Positions 1-6,593 of a stretch of DNA of 6,867 nt are shown here, piece after piece; positions within the stretch are counted from its first letter, which is position 1, and each line of letters opens with the position of its first letter. This DNA comes from CAXPZW01 sp964221845 (GTDB lineage Bacteria; Bacteroidota; Bacteroidia; Flavobacteriales_D; Sanyastnellaceae): positions 1 to 6,867 of the forward strand of contig CAXPZW010000048.1 in assembly GCA_964221845.1 (NCBI GenBank), in the 5' to 3' direction. The notes under the pieces were generated by a model, which worked only from the letters and a program-made list of their open reading frames with translations, searched no databases and had not been told where the DNA came from. Made by a program: the position numbers and the translations under genes.

Positions 1-486
1 GTAGCAATTGCGCATCGTGATGTCTGACAGACCGTCGTACCAATGCCAATAAGTAGTTCCTTGGAACCTGCACCTTTCGAAGATGATGTCGCTCATGACC
101 CTTTGCCCTGCTGCAGATCCGGAAAAATTGCCGTCGATGTTGACACCTGAATTGAAGCGAATGCCATAGGCTCGGCTGCCTGAGGCGCTCAGAGAGCTGT
201 TCAAACGGCCGAAGAGGGCTTGGCCGTTGATTTGGGTCACTGGGAAGTCACCAGCTTCAATTGCCTCTCCATAGAACACCAAATTCTTCACGGTGGTGAA
301 TCCTGAGTAAGAACCGCCTGTGATCAAAATGGTATCACTGGGAGAAGCAGCGTCGACCGCGGCCTGGATGGTGGTGAATTGCGCGGGACGCCCGGCATCG
401 TTGCTAACCGTCCACGATGTGGCTTGAGCGGAAGTGCAGATCATCCCTGCAAATAAGACGCTCATGAGTAGTTTGTATTGTTTCAT
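1..486 (-). CDS. Secreted right-handed beta-helix protein, N-terminal part (runs off left edge)
   Basis: This minus-strand frame is open for all 162 codons from the ATG at 486-484 to base 1, so the C-terminus is outside the window. The first 22 residues form a Sec signal peptide: MKQYK, then a hydrophobic LLMSVLFAGMIC core and a TSAQA cleavage region. Next comes WTVSNDAG followed by FTTIQAAVDAASPSDTILIT (residues 38-57), the opening typical of pectin-lyase-like/PbH1 surface proteins: an amphipathic helix capping short beta-rungs. Later strands such as VKNLVFYGE, AYGIRFNSG, MSDIIFERCRF and LSDITMRNCY repeat a beta-rung rhythm with N/C positions. No catalytic residues can be assigned. In Bacteroidota such proteins often carry a C-terminal type IX secretion sorting domain, which cannot be tested here. 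G or C occupies 99 of 162 third codon positions (about 61%), lower than in the genes to the right. The gene is divergent from carB, so it is probably a separate transcription unit. The export signal is secure; the fold is likely; the function is unknown. Confidence 0.82.
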   Translation of the reverse strand, partial: MKQYKLLMSVLFAGMICTSAQATSWTVSNDAGRPAQFTTIQAAVDAASPSDTILITGGSYSGFTTVKNLVFYGEAIEAGDFPVTQINGQALFGRLNSSLSASGSRAYGIRFNSGVNIDGNFSGSAAGQRVMSDIIFERCRFQGTTYWHWYDGLSDITMRNCY

Positions 487-508
487 CGATGTAATTTGAA
501 GTCAAACT

Positions 509-540
509 CAAAAGTAGAAAGACTTTTCAATCTCGACAAA
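509..540 (-). promoter_or_regulatory. Bacteroidota-type promoter for the beta-helix gene
   Basis: Read on the minus strand, TTTG (540-537) is followed by exactly 20 bases and then TACTTTTG (516-509), a full match to the TAnnTTTG -7 element used by the Bacteroidota primary sigma factor. The -7 box ends 22 bases upstream of the ATG at 486, which implies a short leader of roughly 10-18 nt. This position also supports the chosen start codon. No Shine-Dalgarno sequence precedes the ATG; the leader is A/T-rich, as usual in this phylum. Confidence 0.6.
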
Positions 541-605
541 TTAAAGCGTTTCAATGGGTGTATCACGTGTTTTGAGAGCCTATCAACACCTGTTTATAAC
601 CCACA

Positions 606-637
606 TTTCGTCCCTAGGCTTCCGTGCCCTAATTTTG
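606..637 (+). promoter_or_regulatory. Bacteroidota-type promoter for carB and the downstream genes
   Basis: TAATTTTG at 630-637 fully matches the TAnnTTTG -7 element. Twenty bases upstream lies TTTC (606-609), three of four bases of the -33 TTTG element. Transcription would start near 643-646, giving a leader of about 65 nt before the carB ATG at 709. It is the best candidate I see on the plus strand in the 487-708 gap. The weaker -33 element lowers confidence. No other promoter-like site was evident between carB and the right edge, although I did not score every position. Confidence 0.5.
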
Positions 638-664
638 CCCCCCGGCAGCAAGATTCTTCCCTTT

Positions 665-709
665 CCGGCACCTCCACCTCCCGCAGGCGGTGACCGGCTA
701 AAAAAAAAA
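665..709 (+). promoter_or_regulatory. carB leader: weak hairpin followed by an A10 tract at the start codon
   Basis: The expected carB leader is C/T-rich. It contains CACC (675-678) opposite GGTG (689-692), extended by CC (680-681) with GG (686-687) across one mismatch and closed by a 4-base loop. The self-complementary CCGG copies at 665-668 and 694-697 could add an outer stem. Ten consecutive A residues (700-709) follow, the last being the A of the carB ATG. An A-rich stretch just before the start is a common substitute for Shine-Dalgarno pairing in Bacteroidota. I see no known riboswitch or PyrR-type element. The hairpin is short and imperfect, so a regulatory role is only a possibility. 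Confidence 0.3.
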
Positions 710-3525
710 TGCCTAGAGATAAGAGCATTCGATCGGTCCTGATCATCGGCAGCGGCCCCATCGTCATCGGACAAGCCTGCGAGTTCGATTACTCCGGTTC
801 ACAAGCATCACGTTCCCTGCGTGAAGAAGGCATTGAGGTCACTCTCATCAACTCCAACCCAGCCACAATCATGACCGATAAGGTCGTGGCGGACAACATT
901 TACCTGCGTCCCCTTGAGCCCGAATCGATCGAGGAGATCTTGCAGCAACACAACATCGACGCAGTGTTGCCGACCATGGGTGGCCAAACGGCTCTCAACC
1001 TGTGCATTACCTGCGACGAGATGGGCTTGTGGGAAGAATATGGGGTGCGCATCATCGGTGTGGACATCGACGCCATCGAAATCACCGAAAACCGCGAGGC
1101 CTTCCGCCAGCTGATGGGGGAGATCGACATCCCCATGGCACCGCAAACCACTGCCAAAAGCTTCCTCGAAGGAAAAGAGGCGGCCCAGAAATTTGGATTC
1201 CCGGTATGCATCCGCGCGTCCTACACCCTCGGTGGTGCAGGTGCAGCGGTGGTGTACGACCAGGAATCGTTCGACACAAACCTGACCCGCGGCTTGCACA
1301 TGTCTCCCATCCACGAGGTGATGATCGACAAGGCGCTGATGGGTTGGAAGGAGTTTGAGCTCGAGCTGCTACGCGACTCGAATGACAATGTGACCATCAT
1401 CTGTTCCATCGAGAACTTTGATCCGATGGGCGTGCACACCGGCGATTCCATCACTGTGGCGCCGGCCATGACCCTGTCCGATGCGACCTACCAGCGCATG
1501 CGCGATATGGCCATCAAAATGATGCGTTCGGTGGGCGATTTTGCCGGCGGTTGCAACGTGCAATTCGCGGTTAGCCCTGATGACGCCGAGGACATCATTG
1601 CCATCGAGATCAACCCGCGGGTGTCGCGTTCGTCGGCCCTGGCTTCCAAAGCCACCGGTTACCCGATCGCAAAAATCGCGGCCAAGCTCGCCATCGGTTA
1701 CCACCTGGATGAGCTCAACAACCAGATCACCGGTACCACCTCGGCCTTCTTTGAGCCCACACTGGACTACGTGATCGTGAAGATCCCTCGTTGGAACTTC
1801 GACAAATTCCCAGGCGCGGACCGTCAACTGGGCCTGCAGATGAAAGCTGTAGGGGAGGTGATGGGTATTGGACGCTCCTTCCAAGAGGCGCTTCAAAAAG
1901 CCTGTCAATCCTTGGAGATCGGCCGCAACGGTCTTGGTGCCGACGGCCGTGAGCTGCGCGACCAATCTGCCATCCTGCAATCCCTGGAGTTCCCAAGCTG
2001 GAACCGCTTGTTCCACATCTATGATGCGATCAAGCTGGGCATCCCGTTCCGCACCATCCAAGAGAAGACCAAGATCGATTACTGGTTCCTCGACCAAATC
2101 GACGACCTGATCAAACTCGAAGACCGCATCGAAAAGCACTCGCTGGAGTCGCTTCCGAAAGAACTGCTCTTTGAGGCCAAGCAAAAAGGCTACGCCGACC
2201 GCCAAATCGCCCACCTGGTGCGCTGTCTGGAAAGCGAGGTGTTCACCAAGCGTCAGGACTTGGGCATCAAGCGCGTGTACAAACTGGTAGACACTTGTGC
2301 CGCCGAGTTTGAAGCGCAGACGCCTTACTACTACTCCACCTTCGAGGAGGAAAACGAATCCATCAAGACCGACAAGCCCAAGATCGTGGTGCTCGGCTCA
2401 GGCCCCAACCGCATTGGCCAGGGCATCGAGTTTGACTACTGCTGCGTACACGGGGTACTCGCTGCCAAAGAAGCGGGCTACGAAACGGTCATGATCAACT
2501 GCAACCCCGAGACGGTATCGACCGACTTTGATACCGCCGACAAGCTCTACTTCGAGCCGGTGTTCTGGGAGCACATCTACGACATCATCCTGCACGAGAA
2601 CCCGGTTGGGGTCATCGTGCAGCTCGGCGGTCAAACCGCACTGAAGCTCGCCGAAAAACTCGAGCGCTACGGCATCAAGATCATGGGCACCAGCTTTGAG
2701 GCCTTGGATCTCGCCGAAGACCGCGGCCGCTTCTCAACCCTGCTGGCCGAGAACAACATCCCTTATCCCAAGTTCGGAGTGGTGGAAAGCGCAGAACAAG
2801 CGCTGGACCTGGCCGACGAACTCGGCTTCCCGCTGCTGGTGCGTCCTTCGTACGTACTCGGTGGTCAGAAGATGAAGATCGTCATCAACAAGCAGGACCT
2901 GGAAACCCACGTGGTAGATATCCTGCGCGACATGCCGGACAACCGCATCCTGCTCGACCACTTCTTGGAAGGCGCTGTTGAGGCCGAAGCCGACGCCATT
3001 TGCGACGGTGAGGACGTATACATCATCGGCATCATGGAGCACATCGAGCCGGCGGGTATCCACTCGGGCGATTCGTCTGCCGTGCTGCCACCGTTCAACC
3101 TCGGTGACCTGATCGTGCAGCAAATCGAGGAGATCACCACCACGATTGCCAAGGCGATGAGAACTGTAGGCTTGATCAACATCCAGTTCGCCATCAAGGA
3201 CGACACAGTGTACGTGATCGAAGCCAACCCGCGTGCATCGCGCACCGTACCGTTCATTGCCAAGGCTTACCAAGAGCCTTACGTGAACTACGCGGCCAAG
3301 GTGATGATCGGCGACAAGAAGGTCAAGGACTTCAAGTTCAACCCAAAGAAAGAAGGCTACGCCATCAAGTTGCCTGTGTTTAGCTACGAGAAGTTCCCGA
3401 ACGTGAACAAGGAGCTCGGCCCAGAAATGAAGTCGACAGGTGAGGCCATCCGCTTCATCAAGAACCTCCGCGATCCGTTCTTCCGCAAGCTTTACGCAGA
3501 ACGCAACCTCTACCTGAGCAAGTAA
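709..3525 (+). CDS. carB: Carbamoyl-phosphate synthase large subunit, short form without the MGS-like regulatory domain
   Basis: CarB makes carbamoyl phosphate from bicarbonate, two ATP and ammonia, the ammonia coming from glutamine via CarA; the product feeds pyrimidine and arginine synthesis in the cytoplasm. The 938 residues show the duplicated layout. The N-terminal half has GSGPIVIGQACEFDYSG (14-30), GGQTALN (91-97), R129, R169, and metal ligands Q285, E300 and N302 before PRVSRSSALASKATG. A helical middle region spans about 400-550. The C-terminal half repeats the plan: GSGPNRIGQGIEFDY (563-577), GGQTALK (640-646), R672, R712, Q826, E838 and N840. The protein ends at RNLYLSK, about where the E. 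coli enzyme (1073 residues) begins its roughly 135-residue MGS-like domain that binds UMP and ornithine; that domain is absent. The glycine-rich loop of the first half reads GGAGAA rather than the E. coli GGSGGG, but the fold motifs are intact. The start is fixed by an in-frame TGA at 691-693 with no start codon between. carA is not in the window. The DUF4834-like gene follows after one base. Confidence 0.97.
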   Translation: MPRDKSIRSVLIIGSGPIVIGQACEFDYSGSQASRSLREEGIEVTLINSNPATIMTDKVVADNIYLRPLEPESIEEILQQHNIDAVLPTMGGQTALNLCITCDEMGLWEEYGVRIIGVDIDAIEITENREAFRQLMGEIDIPMAPQTTAKSFLEGKEAAQKFGFPVCIRASYTLGGAGAAVVYDQESFDTNLTRGLHMSPIHEVMIDKALMGWKEFELELLRDSNDNVTIICSIENFDPMGVHTGDSITVAPAMTLSDATYQRMRDMAIKMMRSVGDFAGGCNVQFAVSPDDAEDIIAIEINPRVSRSSALASKATGYPIAKIAAKLAIGYHLDELNNQITGTTSAFFEPTLDYVIVKIPRWNFDKFPGADRQLGLQMKAVGEVMGIGRSFQEALQKACQSLEIGRNGLGADGRELRDQSAILQSLEFPSWNRLFHIYDAIKLGIPFRTIQEKTKIDYWFLDQIDDLIKLEDRIEKHSLESLPKELLFEAKQKGYADRQIAHLVRCLESEVFTKRQDLGIKRVYKLVDTCAAEFEAQTPYYYSTFEEENESIKTDKPKIVVLGSGPNRIGQGIEFDYCCVHGVLAAKEAGYETVMINCNPETVSTDFDTADKLYFEPVFWEHIYDIILHENPVGVIVQLGGQTALKLAEKLERYGIKIMGTSFEALDLAEDRGRFSTLLAENNIPYPKFGVVESAEQALDLADELGFPLLVRPSYVLGGQKMKIVINKQDLETHVVDILRDMPDNRILLDHFLEGAVEAEADAICDGEDVYIIGIMEHIEPAGIHSGDSSAVLPPFNLGDLIVQQIEEITTTIAKAMRTVGLINIQFAIKDDTVYVIEANPRASRTVPFIAKAYQEPYVNYAAKVMIGDKKVKDFKFNPKKEGYAIKLPVFSYEKFPNVNKELGPEMKSTGEAIRFIKNLRDPFFRKLYAERNLYLSK

Positions 3526-3526
3526 C

Positions 3527-3751
3527 ATGGTCACCTTTGCGCCCACCGGCCTGCTGCGGACCATCTTGGTGATTGGCCTGCTGATTTACCTGTTTCGCAT
3601 GTACATGCGTTACCAGGCCCAGCGGGAAGCCACCAAGGAGCAGCGCCACAGCCGACGCAATCAAGGGCGCGTGACCGTGGAACCCAAGGGCCCGCGTCCC
3701 CGTCCGGGAGACGATACGGGAGAATATGTGGATTACGAAGAGGTGGATTGA
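3527..3751 (+). CDS. DUF4834-like small single-pass membrane protein
   Basis: This is a 74-residue protein of unknown function. Residues 9-25 (LLRTILVIGLLIYLFRM) form one transmembrane helix. A basic, hydrophilic tail follows (about 28-60, rich in R, K and Q, with PKGPRPRP), and an acidic end, GEYVDYEEVD (65-74). An N-terminal helix starting LLRT, a charged linker and a terminal GEYVDFEE-like motif match what I recall of the Bacteroidota DUF4834 family, which is commonly found next to yfhO genes. Basic residues just after the helix suggest N-out/C-in topology, with the tail in the cytoplasm. The ATG lies one base after the carB stop, so translational coupling to carB is likely. Its own stop overlaps a further ATG (TGATG, 3749-3753). 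The small size and single helix would suit an accessory or adaptor role for a membrane partner, but that is inference. Confidence 0.8.
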   Translation: MVTFAPTGLLRTILVIGLLIYLFRMYMRYQAQREATKEQRHSRRNQGRVTVEPKGPRPRPGDDTGEYVDYEEVD

Positions 3752-3807
3752 TGGGGCGAAGCGGAGCGGGTGGTTATCTTAGGCCGCTGATTCCGCAAGA
3801 CCCATGA
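3751..3807 (+). CDS. Possible 18-codon coupling ORF between the DUF4834-like gene and yfhO
   Basis: The ATG at 3751-3753 shares its A with the TGA stop of the DUF4834-like gene. The frame runs 18 codons (MGRSGAGGYLRPLIPQDP) to the TGA at 3805-3807, which overlaps the yfhO ATG at 3804 in an ATGA arrangement. It therefore spans the whole intercistronic gap with stop/start overlaps at both ends. It could let ribosomes reinitiate and reach yfhO, which has no visible Shine-Dalgarno sequence. The peptide itself resembles nothing I know and is probably not functional. A chance open frame of this length in GC-rich DNA is entirely possible; the double overlap is what makes it worth recording. Confidence 0.25.
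   Translation: MGRSGAGGYLRPLIPQDP
3761..3796 (+). promoter_or_regulatory. Intercistronic stem-loop just upstream of yfhO
   Basis: GCGGA (3761-3765) can pair with TCCGC (3792-3796), and directly inside it GCGG (3766-3769) can pair with CCGC (3784-3787). This gives nine base pairs with a 4-base bulge on the 3' side (TGAT, 3788-3791) and a 14-base loop (3770-3783). The stem ends seven bases before the yfhO ATG. No T tract follows, so it is not an intrinsic terminator. It could limit ribosome access to yfhO unless opened by translation from upstream, or act as an mRNA processing or stability site. This is based on pairing alone; no folding energy was computed. Confidence 0.35.
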
Positions 3808-6593
3808 AAGAGCGCCTGCTTCAAGTCCTGCCACACGTGACCGCCTTGGTGGTTTTTGTGGCCATCTCCTGCATTTACTTCTCGCCCATTTTTGACGGCT
3901 ACCAAGTCCGCCAGCACGACATCGAGACCTACATGGGCATGTCCAAAGAGCTGCGCGACCTTGACATGCTTACCGGTGAAGAAGCCCTGTGGACCAACAG
4001 CCAATTTGGAGGCATGCCCACCGATCAGATTTCGCGGCAACACCCCGGAAACTGGTTGCGCAAGCTCGAGGCGGTGTACCGCTTGTGGTTGCCGCGTCCG
4101 GTAGGCATTCTGTTTGCGGCCATGCTCGGATTCTACATCCTGTGTCAGTGCCTGCGGGTCAACTCCTGGCTGGGCATTGTGGGCGCTGTGGCCTTTGGAC
4201 TTGCGAGTTGGAATTTCCTTTACATCGGCGCAGGACACATGTCCAAGGTGAACGCAGTGGCCTACATGGCACCGGCGCTTGGCGGACTGTTTCTGGTGTT
4301 CAGGGGCAGGCTGCTGCTGGGCGGGGCGTTACTCGCGTTCTTCACCGGCATGCAGTTGGCGGCGAACCACTTTCAGATCACCTATTACCTGCTCTTCCTG
4401 TTCCTGTTTGTGGGCTTGGGAGAGACTGTGCGTCTGCTGCGTAAAGGAGAGCTCAAACCTTGGCTGATGTCTGCGGCTGTAGCTGTGGCCGCCGGCCTGT
4501 TGGGCGTGTTGCCCAATTACAGCAACATCACGGGTACCGCCACGTACGGCGACTACAGCACCCGAGGCACCACCGAACTGACCACCACCCCTGACGGGCT
4601 CCCGGTAGAAACCGAGGACGGTTTGGACCGCGACTACATCCTGGACTACAGCTTTGGCGAAGGCGAGGTGTGGCAAGTGCTCATCCCCAACGTCAAAGGG
4701 GGGCGCGGAGGCATGGTGGCCTCCGATCCGGAATTGGCCAAATCCCTGGAACTGCGTCAAGGCGATCCGGGCAACTATGTCCTGCGTTATTGGGGAGGCC
4801 AGCGCGCCTCGGGCGGGGCGTTTTACTACGGCGCCATTGTGTGCCTGCTGTTTGTGTTGGGCATGGTGCTTTGGCAGTCGGTGACGCGCTGGTTCATTCT
4901 GGCGTTGGTGCTGTTGTGCTTTGGCCTCTCGCTCAAAGATGCCGGAGGATTGACCGACTTCTTCTTGAACAGCGTACCGTACTTCAACAAATTCCGCGAC
5001 ACCAAAATGATCTTGGTGCTGGTGCAGTTGCTTTTCCCCTTGGTGGGCGTACTGGGCCTGCAGGCCTTGTTGTTTGAGCGCGACTGGTCGGCTTGGAAAA
5101 AGCCTGTGCTCATCACCACGGGTGCATTTAGCGCGGTGGCGTTGGTATTGGCCATGGCGCCCTCTGCGTTCTTCTCGTTTGAGACCGACAACGACGAAGC
5201 CATGCACCGCGCCTACCTGGGCCAACAAGTACAGATGTCGGTACAACAGGCTTACCTCTCTGGTCAGTTGCAAATCACCTCCATGGAGGACTACGAGCGC
5301 GAGGTCAACAAGCGTTTGGACCCCTTGGTGGAAGACGTGTTGATTGAGGTGGTCCCCATCCGGGAAGCCATCTTCAAGGCAGATGCCATGCGCACCTTGC
5401 TCTTTGTGCTGTTGGGCGCCGCGCTGTTGGCGTTGACGGTGCTCGGCAAATTGCCGCGCTACGGGTTGATGGCCGCACTGGGACTGTTGATCATGGTGGA
5501 CCTCATTGGGGTGGACCAGCGTTACTTAAACAACGAGCGCAACAAGTCACAATACGCCCACTACATCAGCGATTTGGACCGTCTGGTGCCCCAAACGCCG
5601 GATGCTGCAGATTTGGAAATCTACGAGGCCGAGGCGCCGTTGGCCGTAGGCTTTGATTCCACCCGCACTGCGCTACTGGAGGCGTACCGGGATCGCCTGG
5701 ACTCCAAGCGCGACAAAAAGAACGAGAAGGTGGAGCACGCGGCCGGATTTGGCGCCTTGGCGCTGACCAGCAACTACCGGGTGCTCAAGTTCAATTCGGC
5801 CCAAGGCGTATCGCGTGGGGAGTTGACCGGGGACGGCCGCACGCCGTTCTTCCACAAGAGCATCAGCGGGTACCACGGTGCCAAGCTCAAGCGCTTCCAA
5901 GAGCTCATTGAGTGGCACATCGAGCGCGAGATGGACGCCTTCACCCGCGACGTTGGCGTGCTGGGGCTGCAAGGTGCACTCAACGCCATGCACGTGACCA
6001 ACATGTTGAACGTGGGGTACCTCGTGTTGCCCAACGACCAGAACGGACAAAACCAGGCCGTGCGCAACCTGTTTGCCAACGGCCCGGCGTGGTTTGTGGA
6101 GGACGTGGACGTGGTCAGCTCAGCCGACGAGGAAATCGAGGATTTGGGCACAACCAACACCAAAACCACCGCACTGGTGGACCAGCGATTTGAGTCGCTT
6201 GTTCCCGTGAGCATCACCTCTGACAGCACCGCTGAGATTTTCATGCACCGCTACAGCCCCAACCGCATCAGCTACTTCACCGAGGCCGAAACCGAGCAGT
6301 TTGCCGTGTTTGCCGAAGTGTACTACCCCGAAGGCTGGGAAGCCACCATCGACGGCAAGCCCGCTGAAATCGTGCGCACCAATTACCTGCTGCGTGGGTT
6401 GACTGTGCCGGCGGGTGAGCACGAGGTGGTGTTTACCTACAACCCCACAGATTATGCCTCTGGAAACACCGTGAGTGCCATTGGAAGCACGCTGGTCATT
6501 CTGCTTTTGCTTGCAGGCTTGGGCATGCACCTGCGCGGCACATTGGCCGAAGGGCAAAGCGGTTCAACAGTGCACGAAGTGTACGAGGACTGA
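3804..6593 (+). CDS. YfhO-family polytopic membrane protein (GT-C-like, probable envelope glycan transfer)
   Basis: This 929-residue inner-membrane protein has about 14 hydrophobic helices: 11-30, 98-116, 119-140, 150-166, 169-186, 190-207, 218-236, 337-357, 361-377, 400-423, 433-453, 526-547, 551-570 and 887-909. With the N-terminus inside, the large loops (31-97, 237-336, 454-525, 571-886) all fall in the periplasm, and the basic turns (ERDWSAWKK, KLPR) fall in the cytoplasm. Family marks are the acidic first loop (QHDIETY, 37-43), NKFRDTKMILV (395-405), and the periplasmic C-terminal stretch YYPEGWEATIDGKP (840-853), then LRGLTVPAGEHEVVFTYNP. Firmicute YfhO proteins help glycosylate lipoteichoic acid using lipid-linked sugars; Bacteroidota lack that polymer, so the acceptor here is unknown. 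In its frame a TAG at 3780-3782 precedes the ATG with no start between, which fixes the start. The stop overlaps the next gene's start (TGATG). Family assignment is firm; the reaction is inferred. Confidence 0.9.
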   Translation: MKERLLQVLPHVTALVVFVAISCIYFSPIFDGYQVRQHDIETYMGMSKELRDLDMLTGEEALWTNSQFGGMPTDQISRQHPGNWLRKLEAVYRLWLPRPVGILFAAMLGFYILCQCLRVNSWLGIVGAVAFGLASWNFLYIGAGHMSKVNAVAYMAPALGGLFLVFRGRLLLGGALLAFFTGMQLAANHFQITYYLLFLFLFVGLGETVRLLRKGELKPWLMSAAVAVAAGLLGVLPNYSNITGTATYGDYSTRGTTELTTTPDGLPVETEDGLDRDYILDYSFGEGEVWQVLIPNVKGGRGGMVASDPELAKSLELRQGDPGNYVLRYWGGQRASGGAFYYGAIVCLLFVLGMVLWQSVTRWFILALVLLCFGLSLKDAGGLTDFFLNSVPYFNKFRDTKMILVLVQLLFPLVGVLGLQALLFERDWSAWKKPVLITTGAFSAVALVLAMAPSAFFSFETDNDEAMHRAYLGQQVQMSVQQAYLSGQLQITSMEDYEREVNKRLDPLVEDVLIEVVPIREAIFKADAMRTLLFVLLGAALLALTVLGKLPRYGLMAALGLLIMVDLIGVDQRYLNNERNKSQYAHYISDLDRLVPQTPDAADLEIYEAEAPLAVGFDSTRTALLEAYRDRLDSKRDKKNEKVEHAAGFGALALTSNYRVLKFNSAQGVSRGELTGDGRTPFFHKSISGYHGAKLKRFQELIEWHIEREMDAFTRDVGVLGLQGALNAMHVTNMLNVGYLVLPNDQNGQNQAVRNLFANGPAWFVEDVDVVSSADEEIEDLGTTNTKTTALVDQRFESLVPVSITSDSTAEIFMHRYSPNRISYFTEAETEQFAVFAEVYYPEGWEATIDGKPAEIVRTNYLLRGLTVPAGEHEVVFTYNPTDYASGNTVSAIGSTLVILLLLAGLGMHLRGTLAEGQSGSTVHEVYED

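Noticed and set aside
478..693. 71-codon plus-strand frame in the intergenic region before carB
   Set aside because: It overlaps the start of the divergent gene and both promoters, and its composition is unlike a protein (cysteine, serine and proline scattered, ending SRRR). No homology is apparent.
583..774. 63-codon minus-strand frame over the carB start
   Set aside because: The frame includes a run of glycines from the C-rich leader and phenylalanines from the A tract. It has no promoter and overlaps carB.
1369..2214. 281-codon antisense open frame inside carB
   Set aside because: It lies wholly opposite a confidently identified gene. Strong G/C bias at carB third positions removes stops from this antisense frame, and the translation shows no recognisable domain.
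709..3525. Internal duplication in carB as a recent repeat or assembly error
   Set aside because: The two halves are diverged and match the ancient duplication found in all CarB proteins.
2734..3564. 276-codon antisense open frame over the carB 3' end and the start of the DUF4834-like gene
   Set aside because: It mirrors conserved CarB codons, has no recognisable domain, and shows no promoter or plausible start context.
3761..3803. Intrinsic terminator between the DUF4834-like gene and yfhO
   Set aside because: A stem is present but no T tract follows it, and the downstream gene begins seven bases later, so read-through is expected.
4329..5273. 314-codon antisense open frame inside yfhO
   Set aside because: The product is rich in Q, H and R, as expected from reading hydrophobic membrane-helix codons in reverse complement. 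It is a shadow of yfhO.
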